Of a stretch of 64,000 nucleotides of DNA, positions 55,599-64,000 are shown in pieces. Where the stretch lies: contig NZ_JAIVFX010000001.1 of the NCBI RefSeq assembly GCF_020829625.1, positions 558,001-622,000 of the forward strand, in the 5' to 3' direction. Numbering within the stretch: the stretch's first letter is position 1; each line of letters begins with the position of its first letter. Position numbers and translations under genes: made by a program. This DNA is from Nostoc sp. XA010 (GTDB lineage: Bacteria > Cyanobacteriota > Cyanobacteriia > Cyanobacteriales > Nostocaceae). The notes beneath the pieces are model-generated. The model made no database searches. It saw only the letters and a list, made by a program, of their open reading frames with translations, and was not told the DNA's origin.

Positions 55599-55829
55599 AT
55601 TGTTGCAAATGCTTAAACGTTTCTTATACATGGAAGAGCATTTGTTGCAAAGTATTAAGCGTTTGCAACAAAGAATTATACATTTGCTGCAAATGCTTAA
55701 GGGTTTCTTATATATGGAAGAGCATTTGTTGCAAAGTATTAAGCGTTTGCAACAAAGAATTATACATTTGCTGCAAATGCTTAAGGGTTTCTTATATATG
55801 GAAGAGCATTAGCTGCAAACGTTCGAACT
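55599..55829. repeat. 21-bp periodic tandem repeat (84-bp super-unit)
   Basis: About ten 21-bp units. They cycle through four variants (TTTCTTATA..., TTTGTTGCA..., TTTGCAACA..., TTTGCTGCA...) giving an 84-bp period; the second period is nearly exact. The frame codes for a leucine-rich repeat of 28 residues, but no ribosome site is seen and I do not call it a gene. Confidence 0.85.
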
Positions 55830-56048
55830 TTGACAACTAATGTTTAAATTTGAGCGATGTCTACACAGACGTAGGATTGAAAACAATGTAGAGATGCGAT
55901 GGCGGTATACTTCTGCGTCACATCCAATCAATAAGGGGGCATAAGACCCTATCGGCACTTGAGCGCTATTTAGAAGTGATTGACGACTCTTAACGGAATG
56001 GCGATCGCTTAATTGATTTTTTAATCTTCACAAAAAATTGTACTGTTT

Positions 56049-56621
56049 TTAGCTAATTGAAGAGGTTAGACCCTCAGAGACAAGCTCAATATCAAGACGG
56101 GGTATGAAATTAGGCTTGTTCTCAAGAGTGGCGAATTGGGTTCCCTGGAAGGACAAAGCACCAGTGTTGCGGTTATAACTGAACTCGTTAGTGGAAGTAG
56201 CGCCAAACCCAATTGTAGAAATCTGAATTTTGTCGTGCAAGTAGCTGAAGTCTTTGATGATGTCAATGCCTTCAGACCTGAAGTTGAAGACAAATGTATC
56301 AGCACCTGCATCACCTGTGAGTGTGTTGTTCCCAGCACCGCCAACGAGTGTGTCGCTACCAGAACCCCCATTTAAAAATATAATTTTTTGCCATAGCCCT
56401 GTTTCTTGGCAATGCCTAAAGAAAATAGGCGTTGCATAATCGTGGATGAAAATAATTTTGTGTAATTTTAAAACCCTTTTAGAGACGCGAAATTGCATTT
56501 CGTGATATTCGTCCAAAGGCTTATTCCTCAAATGAATAATAAATCCTCTCAAAGCTAGGTGAGCAAATTCTTTGGCTGCGTTATTCTCAGTAGTGGTAGT
56601 AAATGTGCTTTTGTTGCCCAC
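56049..56621 (-). pseudogene. RTX protein C-terminal fragment fused to non-homologous sequence
   Basis: The last 110 codons (from about 56372 to 56049) are the C-terminus of an RTX protein: LNGGSGSDTLVGGAGNNTL, GDAGADTFVFNF, IIKDFSYLHDKIQIS. The first 80 codons (to 56621) have no RTX character and were acquired by rearrangement. No secretion context. It runs antisense into the cheB leader. Confidence 0.6.
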
Positions 56622-56650
56622 ACTGCTATAGTAGTGAAATCGTTACATTA

Positions 56651-57661
56651 ATGCTGGAATACAATATTATCCTCGTTGGAACATCAGCCGGTGGAGTTGA
56701 GGCGCTGACTTATCTAGTCAAGAATTTGCCGCCCAACCTCAATGCTGCTGTGATTATAGTTCTTCATGTGTCCAGTCACGGCACAAGTGTTCTGCCAAAA
56801 ATATTAAGTCGCGCTGGCAACTTGCCAGTGTCTCACGCTCAGGACGGCGAAGCTATTGTTCATGGTTGGATTTATGTCGCTCCTCCTGACTACCACTTAC
56901 TCGTAGAAGAAGGATATTTGCGTTTGACGCGGGGAGCAAAAGAAAACCGTTGTCGTCCCGCCATTGATCCATTGTTTCGCAGTGCAGCGCGAACCTATGG
57001 GCAGCGAGTGATTGCTGTGCTACTAACAGGTATGCTTGACGACGGCACGGCAGGACTAATGGCTGTAAAAATGCGGGGCGGTATGGCAATTGTCCAAAAT
57101 CCCGACGATGCTTTGTTTCCTGATATGCCACGTAATGCGATCAATAATGTAGACGATATTGACCATATAGTGCCACTTTCAGATATTCCTTCTATTTTGG
57201 TAGGTTTAGTTAATATGCCAATGGAAATAGAAGCAGAAAACCCCATACCTAGCAAAATGGAGTTTGAAACTGAAATAGCACAATTGAATTTAGAAGCAGT
57301 AGAAAATGAAAGCGATCGACCTGGTAAACCATCAACCTTTGGCTGTCCTGACTGCGGTGGTATTCTCTGGGAAGTCGAAGAGGGAAATTTGTTGCGCTTT
57401 CGGTGTCGCACGGGTCATGCTTATTCAGCAGAAACTTTGCTGGCCAGCCAATCTGATGGCATAGAGGATGCGCTATGGATCGCTTTGAGGGCATTGGAAG
57501 AGAAAGCTTCTTTATCACATCGCATGGCTTCAAGGATGGAGGCTCGCAACCTACCATTGGCAGCACAAAGATTCAAAGAGGAGGCGCACTCTGCTTTTGA
57601 GCGCTCCGCCATTATTCGAGAAGTGCTATTAAAAGACAATACAAACACAGATGTTGGTTGA
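56651..57661 (+). CDS. Stand-alone CheB-type methylesterase with C-terminal zinc ribbon
   Basis: 336 aa from the ATG at 56651 (LEYNIILVGTSAGGVEAL). The catalytic triad segments are Ser in GTSAGG, His in VLHVSSHG and Asp in LLTGMLDDGTAG. There is no receiver domain. After residue 200 a region with CPDCGGILWEV...CRTGHAY forms a zinc-ribbon, then a helical tail. Such CheB-like proteins are common without chemotaxis operons; none is seen nearby. The substrate is unknown. Confidence 0.82.
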   Translation: MLEYNIILVGTSAGGVEALTYLVKNLPPNLNAAVIIVLHVSSHGTSVLPKILSRAGNLPVSHAQDGEAIVHGWIYVAPPDYHLLVEEGYLRLTRGAKENRCRPAIDPLFRSAARTYGQRVIAVLLTGMLDDGTAGLMAVKMRGGMAIVQNPDDALFPDMPRNAINNVDDIDHIVPLSDIPSILVGLVNMPMEIEAENPIPSKMEFETEIAQLNLEAVENESDRPGKPSTFGCPDCGGILWEVEEGNLLRFRCRTGHAYSAETLLASQSDGIEDALWIALRALEEKASLSHRMASRMEARNLPLAAQRFKEEAHSAFERSAIIREVLLKDNTNTDVG

Positions 57662-57869
57662 AGGTGTGTATCTGCGTGGATTGTATTAGCTTGGATGTTT
57701 GAAAGGCGATGTCTACGGCATTAAAATTGCATAATCAAAGCAGGCAAGATGCCTAACCCACAAGATATTGAGAAAATTTTAATATACGCCTTATGTGAGT
57801 TGGGGTAGTGAAAAAGAAAGAGAAACCACAATATAAAGGGGCAGCGCTGATTAGATAATTGAAAACTCT

Positions 57870-57902
57870 AGAACCCCGGCTTTTTTGATAAGTTGGGGTT
57901 CT
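57870..57902 (-). terminator. Hairpin downstream of the 57.9 kb gene
   Basis: AGAACCCC and GGGGTTCT arms around a 17-nt loop; on the minus strand a short TTTT run follows. It lies 7 bp past the stop of the minus-strand gene. Confidence 0.4.
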
Positions 57903-57908
57903 TGTTGT

Positions 57909-59300
57909 TCACGAAGGATTTAGGATAGCCACCTTTTTACTGTAATATTCAGTCTTGGCATAGATGCTGATAATACTATCACCAACTGCAAAAAAAGTAC
58001 CTTCTTGCTCATCTTTAGAGAATTGCAAATTTGGGTATTTAGCAGCAGTTTCTTCAGCAGTCATGGGTTTTACGTTCATTTCTTCTGGCAATACTCCATT
58101 ACAACCAATGTAAAATACTAAGGGAGATATCTTGTCTTGGTAGATATTCGCTACATATTCTTCTAACTTGGTATTTGCTGCCATCAAAACTGCAATTATT
58201 TCCTCTTTGCTAATCTGCTTATCAGCTTGTTTATGCTGCAATAACTGCGCCAAACTATCAGCACCAACTTTCTTAAGAATAGCTCCGACTATGCCATTTT
58301 GCTCAAGCCCAAGAAAATCATCAAAAATTGGTTTCATAAAATCATCAACTTTCGTAATTTTGGTGCGTGATGACAGTAGTCTGTGCCTAACAGCGAGATT
58401 GTTATTAAATGCCATCTCAAAACTAGGCTTGATGATAATTTCTCCAGTCTCTTTGTCATAAATACGATACATCTTACTTAGAAACTTGTTAGCAGAAGGT
58501 AACTTACTCAGATTCAGAATATCTTGACTGCCGATGTCAATTTTATAGCTTAATTTTGCCTCAAGAGTACCATTAGCTAAAGCTTCATGGATGTCTGTGT
58601 ATTCATTAGTTGTAGGGAAATTGATATAAATGTTCTTGGATAGATAGTGCTTTTTAAACTCATCTAATTGTCCTGCTACAAATACATCTGACTCTTTTTT
58701 CAAGTGAGCAGAAATAATACTAGTAAGTACTTTAATCTCTGCGAGTTCATTGAATAGTCCATCAATACTGCTGTAATGACTATTAGCAGCTACAAGTGGC
58801 AAGTTATCTAACTGAATGGTATATTCAAAACGAAAGTCAAAATCTTCTGCATCCAACACACCCTTTTCTTTGAGCAAATCAAAGGCTTTTTTACTGCTGA
58901 TTTTGACTTGTAAGGACTTGACGTTTATTTTGCCGTCGCTAACAATTGTGTAATTATTAAAGCTATTGAGGTCATTTACTAGTAAACCTGCTACCTCAAT
59001 AGTGGGGGTTTGGTCTTCAAATTTGGCAAGTTTGACTTTACGTTTGATAAGCATATTGATAGTAGCAGTATTGCGATTAAACTGAAACTCGCCCATACCA
59101 ACATACTCAGCATTGTCTATATTTTCTGTTCGCAACCAAGGCTGAAGCAGTTCCCCATTTTCGTTTCTCACACCTTTAACGCGCTTGATACCTGTCCTTT
59201 GATAATGTTCTTGCAGGTGCTTGATATTGACGATGATATTGTTGCGATATTGTGCAAAAATTTGGATTAGTTCTACCAGAGAAATTTTATTATTCGTCAT
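57909..59300 (-). CDS. Large hypothetical protein
   Basis: 463 aa from the ATG at 59300 (ribosome site AAGGTAG). Not recognised. The N-terminal half is beta-rich with long polar stretches; the C-terminal half is helical (residues 320-420). No catalytic or metal motif, no signal peptide, no membrane segment. Composition is lysine- and asparagine-rich compared with the neighbours, and fragments flank it, so it may be an acquired gene. Confidence 0.6.
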   Translation of the reverse strand: MTNNKISLVELIQIFAQYRNNIIVNIKHLQEHYQRTGIKRVKGVRNENGELLQPWLRTENIDNAEYVGMGEFQFNRNTATINMLIKRKVKLAKFEDQTPTIEVAGLLVNDLNSFNNYTIVSDGKINVKSLQVKISSKKAFDLLKEKGVLDAEDFDFRFEYTIQLDNLPLVAANSHYSSIDGLFNELAEIKVLTSIISAHLKKESDVFVAGQLDEFKKHYLSKNIYINFPTTNEYTDIHEALANGTLEAKLSYKIDIGSQDILNLSKLPSANKFLSKMYRIYDKETGEIIIKPSFEMAFNNNLAVRHRLLSSRTKITKVDDFMKPIFDDFLGLEQNGIVGAILKKVGADSLAQLLQHKQADKQISKEEIIAVLMAANTKLEEYVANIYQDKISPLVFYIGCNGVLPEEMNVKPMTAEETAAKYPNLQFSKDEQEGTFFAVGDSIISIYAKTEYYSKKVAILNPS

Positions 59301-59665
59301 ATTGCTACCTTCCATATAAAGGTCAAGAATCTTTTAAAGCCTGTTAAATCGTGGAAAATTGAAGGGAAAACAGACAATAAATTGATGCCAAAATACTAAA
59401 TTTGGCATATATCAAACTATTGTGTGTTCATGATTGCATTCACGAACTAGTACCGCAAGGCGGAAGTCAAAAATCAAAAGTCAAAAGTCAAAAGTATTAT
59501 GGAATAAGCTCTTTAGGGATTTTAAATGGTTGCTCTATTTACGCCGTGCCGTACTAGCTAATATCGCGTTTATTTACTACAAACTTTAGGCATCGCCTGG
59601 TATTTGCGTTGCATACTCACCGGATATTTTTTATAGTACAATTGTATCACACAAGGGAGAAGTTG

Positions 59666-59693
59666 TGTAGGCGTAGCCTGTGATAGACATCGC
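59666..59693. repeat. Palindromic repeat copy (GTAGGCGTAGCC...GACATCGC)
   Basis: A member of the repeat family that also entered the hydrolase gene at 28351. Confidence 0.55.
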
Positions 59694-59767
59694 TCTACAA
59701 GGAGTATGGTATTGCTGGCCAGAATAGATGCTTTCTTACCTTTGCGCCCATTATTTTTTTTCCACAT

Positions 59768-60236
59768 TTAGGCTCCAGGCTTGAAATAATCAAAGAGGCG
59801 ATCGCCTGAATCTGCGCGAATTAATGCTACAACTACATCTGGTAAGGCAGCTAAACTGGGGTAAACCAAATAACGTAGTTCCCAACGGGGGCGGAACTTC
59901 TCTCTGTAGGCGTGCAGCCCCTTGAAATTGTAGAAGCGATTCAAATGCCCGTAAAGATAGTGTAATACTTTCTCTAAGCGGCGCGATTCTGGGTTCTCTC
60001 CAACTCCCGCAAGGGCAGAAAGGCCGAAATTAAAGCTATCGTAGCCACCCTCTTTAAAATGTTGAAGCAGGGAAATAAATAGAAAGTCCATTGTGCCATT
60101 TTCGATGGAGGCGCGATGTCGCATCATGTCAATAGTGGCTTCGTTGAGTTGATACTCCTGGAGAATGTTGGCAAAGGCGCTGATGTTACCTTCGGGATTA
60201 TGCACCACAGCAATCTCACACTCTCGCAGGTAAGCT
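59768..60236 (-). pseudogene. Phosphatidylglycerol lysyltransferase-like C-terminal fragment
   Basis: The frame from about 60236 encodes LRECEIAVVHNPEG, FANILQEYQLNEATIDMMRHR, GTMDFLFISLL, ALAGVGENPESRRLEK and LRYLVYPSLAALPDVVVAL. This is the end of the DUF2156 catalytic domain of MprF-like enzymes. An in-frame stop lies just upstream and the rest of the gene is gone, so it is dead. Confidence 0.75.
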
Positions 60237-60293
60237 TAAACGCCCCGCTACTGCTAACAGAATTAATTCTGACCGAAAAAAGTGAATTAATAT

Positions 60294-61580
60294 CTAACCT
60301 TCAAGTAATTGACGTGCAAGTGCGATCGCCTCTAGTCTTGTTGAAACTTTCCCCTCAGCTTGTGCTACGCCAATTTCTCTCAACAGTTGGCCAATAATTG
60401 GCGATGCTGGAATATCTAATGCTATAATCAACTCCTTCCCGCTCACTAATGGAGTGGGATGAGCGACCAGATCATCAGGGTTCAGGTAGCGGTTGATCAA
60501 AGGTGCCCAAATAAGGCAGCGTTTTGCTTTGGTTTCGACTGCTGTGTGTAGTGGCTTGTCACCAGACATCGCCTCTACCAAAATATCAAGTGCCACAGCT
60601 AATACTGTCATCGCGGGAAACACAATATCTGCGTCATGGAAAAAAAAGTATTGTTCTCGCAAAGACATATCAACTACTTGAAGCTGCGGTAACAGTTTCA
60701 AAGCAGTGGTTACACCCCGGATTTCGACACGACTATAAGTTAGTTCCTGTAGTTCTATTTCTGCTAACTCTGGATTTGGGTTCACAAGACAAGCAAGTTT
60801 GGCAATACCTAACCAAGTGGTTTTGATACTATCACGGACATATTCTTGCAGTTGTGCCCCTAATTGCTGCCAATTTTGCGTGAGTAAGGCAGCTGCTTCG
60901 TCAACTGCTGCTAGTTTGAGCAAGCTTTCACGGGTGGCATTTTTGAAGAAAGGGGCAAGTAAACCATCTTCCCAAGCACTTGTAATCCAAGGAGTACCCT
61001 GAGAATTGCTGAGTAAATAGCCAATTTCTACCCTAACTCGTTCGGCTGCAACTTTGCTAATATGTGATGCCAAAGAACGAATAGCGGCTTGGGTAGCTGG
61101 CTCAATAGTAAAACCTAATTGAGCGGCTTGGCGATAACCTCGCATTAATCGTAAAGGGTCATCTTCTAGGTTCGCAGGTGATACCATTCGCAAAATGCCC
61201 TGTTGCAAGTCTGCATAACCTTGCAGAGGATCGATGATTTCTTGGGTATGGGGATTATAAGCGATCGCATTTACTGTAAAATCCCGTCTGTGCAAATCAA
61301 CTTCTATACTATTTCCTTCTTGCTGGGCAAAGTCAGCCGTAGCGTGGGGAAAAACCACACGCGCAATTTGTCGTTCTGCATCGAGTAACACAAAACCAGC
61401 TTTGTAATGATGAGCGATCGCTCTCGCTACCTTTACCGCCTTAGATGGTATAACAAAATCTAAATCCAGATATTCGCGATTTCTGCCAAGGATAGCATCT
61501 CGGACAGCACCACCTACCATGTAAGCCGGTTGTGGCAAGAATTCCAAGCTGAAAGGCCAATTTTCGGGAGCTAATACCAT
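60294..61580 (-). CDS. cca: CCA tRNA nucleotidyltransferase / poly(A) polymerase family
   Basis: 428 aa. N-terminal class II nucleotidyltransferase: YMVGGAVRDAIL (GGxVRD), the DLDFVIP metal pair, RRDFTVNAIAYNP and LRLMRGYRQAAQLGF. A C-terminal helical RNA-binding part follows. It adds CCA (or its A or CC part, as cyanobacteria may split the tasks) to tRNA 3' ends. The C-terminal 100 residues lack clear HD motifs. Confidence 0.87.
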   Translation of the reverse strand: MVLAPENWPFSLEFLPQPAYMVGGAVRDAILGRNREYLDLDFVIPSKAVKVARAIAHHYKAGFVLLDAERQIARVVFPHATADFAQQEGNSIEVDLHRRDFTVNAIAYNPHTQEIIDPLQGYADLQQGILRMVSPANLEDDPLRLMRGYRQAAQLGFTIEPATQAAIRSLASHISKVAAERVRVEIGYLLSNSQGTPWITSAWEDGLLAPFFKNATRESLLKLAAVDEAAALLTQNWQQLGAQLQEYVRDSIKTTWLGIAKLACLVNPNPELAEIELQELTYSRVEIRGVTTALKLLPQLQVVDMSLREQYFFFHDADIVFPAMTVLAVALDILVEAMSGDKPLHTAVETKAKRCLIWAPLINRYLNPDDLVAHPTPLVSGKELIIALDIPASPIIGQLLREIGVAQAEGKVSTRLEAIALARQLLEG

Positions 61581-62227
61581 TTTGGATTTTAGATTTGAGA
61601 TTTTAGATTGTGTACTCCTACGGACAAGGAAGCTACAGCGCTTGTAAGAGGTAGAGTAATTAAACTTTTGTCAAGAGGGTGCGGGAAAAAGGGATAAATT
61701 CTGCTTTGAGACTGGTTTTTGCAGTGCTTTGACTATTCTTAATCCTGATTATCTTTGGCAGCGAAATACTTAATAGTTAAGAGATATTAAACTCTTTGGA
61801 CGAACAAAACAGAAATAGTTTTATTATTGTAAGAGGATCTATAGCACCCTTAAAATGAGGTTCGTCTATAAGTACCAATAGAACAGAAAACCACACTAAG
61901 ACCAATCTGGTCTAAAACAAAAGTGAGTTATTGTCACATAAGCAAGTTACAGCCCTAAAGCAAAGGTATCTTGTCAATAAAGGTCATTTCATTATGTTAA
62001 TCATAAATTTATCAATAGCTGACCTTTATTTATAATTCAGATATCGATATATAGCATAGTATGAAGCCGAAAATACTATTTATATTTTCTGGTTAATTTA
62101 GATGCATTTGCGCGGGCTATAACCTTTGTTTGTGCATTTATTAGTGTTTTAACTTTGCTTAAACATTTTTCATCAAAACATAAATAAAAATTACACCTGT
62201 CATAAATAGCTCAGTGAGGATAAAAGC
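61581..62227. other. Intergenic region, no gene recognised
   Basis: About 650 bp, AT-rich. A small hairpin (AGACCAatcTGGTCT near 61908) is the only structure seen. Promoter of the DM9 gene at the right side. Confidence 0.4.
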
Positions 62228-62773
62228 ATGAACACCAACTTTACAAAAGTAAGTTCGCTGAAATTCAGTCGTATCACAACACTCCTAGCAGTTGGAATAG
62301 CAGTTTCTATAGGAGTACCTGCATTGGCGGGTGTTTTATGGGTGAATTACGAAAAGAAAAAAACCAATAATTATATCCCTGTTAATGCTGTTGTAGGTGG
62401 CAGCCAGAAAGGATCTAAACTGTATGTTTGCCAAGCGATACATGATAATGAGTATACACCTGGAAAGTTAACTGAGGCTTATAATTGCTATATTCCGTGG
62501 GGAAATAAAGAACATCGCTACACAAAGTATCGTGTACTAACGGGAAATAACTGGCGCTGGAGAAATACTGGAGGGAAATTACCTTCTTCTAAAGATAGAG
62601 TTTGGGGAGGCAATGAAGATAATGGTGGAAACACATTATATGTTTGTAGAGCCAAGTTAAATAACGAGTATATACCTGGAAAATACTATAACCCGACTAA
62701 AACCTGCTACGTATCATACGGTAAACTAGAATACCGATTTACGAAAAACTTCGAGTTTTTAACTGCAAACTAA
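62228..62773 (+). CDS. Secreted DM9/DUF3421 repeat protein
   Basis: 181 aa. A signal peptide (residues 14-34, ending ALA) precedes two DM9-type repeats: each holds LYVC(Q/R)A, a NEY(T/I)PGK element, a CY and a (E/L)YR(F/Y)TK motif (about 45-105 and 125-178). DM9 domains in other organisms bind mannose-type glycans; here this is family knowledge and the ligand is unknown. Four cysteines, two per repeat. Confidence 0.85.
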   Translation: MNTNFTKVSSLKFSRITTLLAVGIAVSIGVPALAGVLWVNYEKKKTNNYIPVNAVVGGSQKGSKLYVCQAIHDNEYTPGKLTEAYNCYIPWGNKEHRYTKYRVLTGNNWRWRNTGGKLPSSKDRVWGGNEDNGGNTLYVCRAKLNNEYIPGKYYNPTKTCYVSYGKLEYRFTKNFEFLTAN

Positions 62774-62853
62774 ACTGGATCTTGCTAAATTTTGGTAATC
62801 TCAGCTTTAGCTACAAAACTTACGCAAACAGGCAGTAAAAGGCTTGATTTATC

Positions 62854-62907
62854 ATAGGGGCAATTCATGTAGACGCAAAGCGGCTTCCCACATGATATTG
62901 CCCCTAT
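62854..62907. repeat. Inverted repeat with ATAGGGGCAAT ends
   Basis: ATAGGGGCAATtCATGT faces ACATGAtATTGCCCCTAT across 20 bp. An isolated MITE-like palindrome; no T-run. Confidence 0.6.
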
Positions 62908-63172
62908 AGTCCTAGTGACAAATGTACAATTACCTTAATCTCTCACAGATGAGCTACGAGTAGCATCTTGTAGAGAAAGAATAGAGGCTACGCGTCAATG
63001 GCGAGTCCGAATCCCCCACACTGTTGAATTTTGGCCTTTCCTTGCTCCACTTCTGAATTCTGACTTCTGAATTCTTCTTCAAGCATTGTAATAAAAATCA
63101 ACCCAGCAACTCATGAATAACAGTTGGGCTTACGTTAGATTAACAATAAAGGCCCCTGGAGTTGGTTCTATT

Positions 63173-63421
63173 ATGTGTATTTGCGTGAATTGCCACTATG
63201 TAGACAGCTGTGTTACCTATCATGCCGTAGAAGGGCAGCACCAACAGCCTCACTTGACCGAAACACCGAACTTTGATCCGAATGAACCTTCTATCAATGT
63301 CAACATTCGGACTAAAGATGATGTAATTGAAATGGAATGGGATGTTGTTGGTTGTCTGAGCTTTAAGCGAGAAACGGGCAAATGGTCGAAGTTGCGTCCT
63401 GGTGAATTAGTGCCGACTTGA
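63173..63421 (+). CDS. ycf34: Ycf34 family iron-sulfur protein
   Basis: 82 aa from the ATG at 63173 (MCICVNCHYVDSCVTYH, the conserved family start; the frame is open 20 codons further up). Cysteines C2, C4, C7 and C13 form a CxCxxC...C set that binds an Fe-S cluster in the homologue from Synechocystis; a C-terminal W-D-V-V-G-C segment is also conserved. It is linked to photosynthetic electron transport. Confidence 0.9.
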   Translation: MCICVNCHYVDSCVTYHAVEGQHQQPHLTETPNFDPNEPSINVNIRTKDDVIEMEWDVVGCLSFKRETGKWSKLRPGELVPT

Positions 63422-63754
63422 CAGAAAATGATTGGTGTATCTTACAGCTATTTTCAGGTAAATAGACAGGCGGTAGGGGTACAGCATTGCTGTGCCCTTA
63501 TGTCAAATGTGGTTCAAATACATGATTTCTACTGTAATGAGATTTTGTTCTTCAACGATCGCCAATTCATGGTATGGGCAAGAGATGTCAGGAAAGCGAT
63601 CGCTATTAGAAAGTGAACAGCATTGGCTCTCACAAATCTTGCAACAAGACCTTTTGACTGATTGTTACTCGGTAGTCTATTCAATTAAGAACCGCTATGT
63701 TATATGCTTGAATAAATCACGTTAACTCTATAAAAATAGATATTTTAAATAACT
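63422..63754. other. Gap between ycf34 and tsaB
   Basis: About 330 bp. Two overlapping short frames (63428-63616, 63492-63725) have no family resemblance and no ribosome site, so I treat them as chance. AT-rich at its end. Confidence 0.4.
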
Positions 63755-64000
63755 TTGACAACGGAACCAAAAGACTTTGCATTAAATAAATACGCTTTGG
63801 CACTACATACCACCACACCAGAATTAGGTTTGGCAATTAGTAATTTTGCAGGCGATACTCGCTCTCAAATTTGGAATTTGGGGCGTGATTTATCTAGTTT
63901 AGTACATCAATATCTAATTGAATTTATCAAACCGCAAACTTGGGCAGATTTGTCTTTTATCGCAGTTGCAAAAGGGCCTGGCGGCTTTACGGGAACTAGA
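63755..64000 (+). CDS. tsaB: TsaB (t6A tRNA modification), 5' part
   Basis: The frame starts at a TTG (63755; an in-frame stop lies 3 codons up and no ATG is available) and runs off the window after 82 codons. ALHTTTPELGLAISN, GRDLSSLVHQYL and FIAVAKGPGGFTGTR are the hallmark N-terminal and KGPGSFTGLR-type loops of TsaB/YeaZ, partner of TsaD in N6-threonylcarbamoyladenosine synthesis. Confidence 0.9.
   Translation, partial: MTTEPKDFALNKYALALHTTTPELGLAISNFAGDTRSQIWNLGRDLSSLVHQYLIEFIKPQTWADLSFIAVAKGPGGFTGTR

Noticed and set aside
55600..55812. 70-codon frame across the 21-bp array
   Set aside because: Product is only the repeat in translation, no ribosome site, no non-repeat part; treated as DNA repeat.
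59570..59767. 65-codon minus-strand frame
   Set aside because: Crosses a palindromic repeat, no ribosome site, no recognisable product.
63428..63725. Two overlapping short frames before tsaB
   Set aside because: No resemblance to known families, mutually exclusive, poor start context.

Overview
The window looks like chromosome of a heterocyst-forming filamentous cyanobacterium of the Nostoc/Anabaena type. The evidence is the density of HIP1 octamers (GCGATCGC), short tandem heptamer repeats between genes, Nostoc-style palindromic repeats, phycobilisome (apcF), CP12 and Ycf34 genes, and three heterocyst-patterning loci. No rRNA, tRNA or CRISPR array was seen.

Layout. 1-5.6 kb: a tandem pair of ABC exporter half-transporters, two small conserved genes and a thioredoxin. 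6-11.9 kb: an accessory zone with a large RTX-repeat protein bracketed by two short transposon-like elements and two inverted remnants of one IS4-type transposase, then a truncated beta-propeller gene behind a Pho-box array. 12-18 kb: a fused dipeptide-type ABC ATPase and an FAD oxidoreductase. 18.1-24 kb: a nitrogen and heterocyst block with patX (RGSGR peptide, TCCGGA promoter), gifA and glnA with reciprocal NtcA sites, apcF, and a frameshifted xisH next to xisI. 24-33 kb: DUF29, tlyA, cp12, a dynamin/Era-like GTPase, a hydrolase and a divergent mntC / mntA-mntB manganese transporter. 33-36.2 kb: a subtilase and small genes. 36.5-40.4 kb: a tandem array of NsiR1 small RNA genes on the minus strand upstream of hetF on the plus strand. 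40.6-53.9 kb: a PIN-toxin remnant, gatD-murT, a very large hybrid histidine kinase, bioF, ruvA and a sucrose-phosphate phosphatase. 54-60.2 kb: a TnpB element with a divergent small gene, 21-bp repeat arrays, a stand-alone CheB, a large unknown gene and several gene fragments. 60.3-64 kb: cca, a DM9 protein, ycf34 and the start of tsaB.

How the genes fit together. patX, the NsiR1 array and hetF all act on the HetR-controlled decision to make heterocysts. patX and the best NsiR1 units share the same TCCGGA -35 element. glnA, its inhibitor gifA and their opposed NtcA boxes form the nitrogen-status layer beside them. GatD/MurT modify peptidoglycan precursors, and MntCAB supplies manganese. The rest is scattered housekeeping plus a large amount of repeat and transposon debris. 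Limits: all function calls come from motif recognition by eye; exact starts and RNA ends are estimates.
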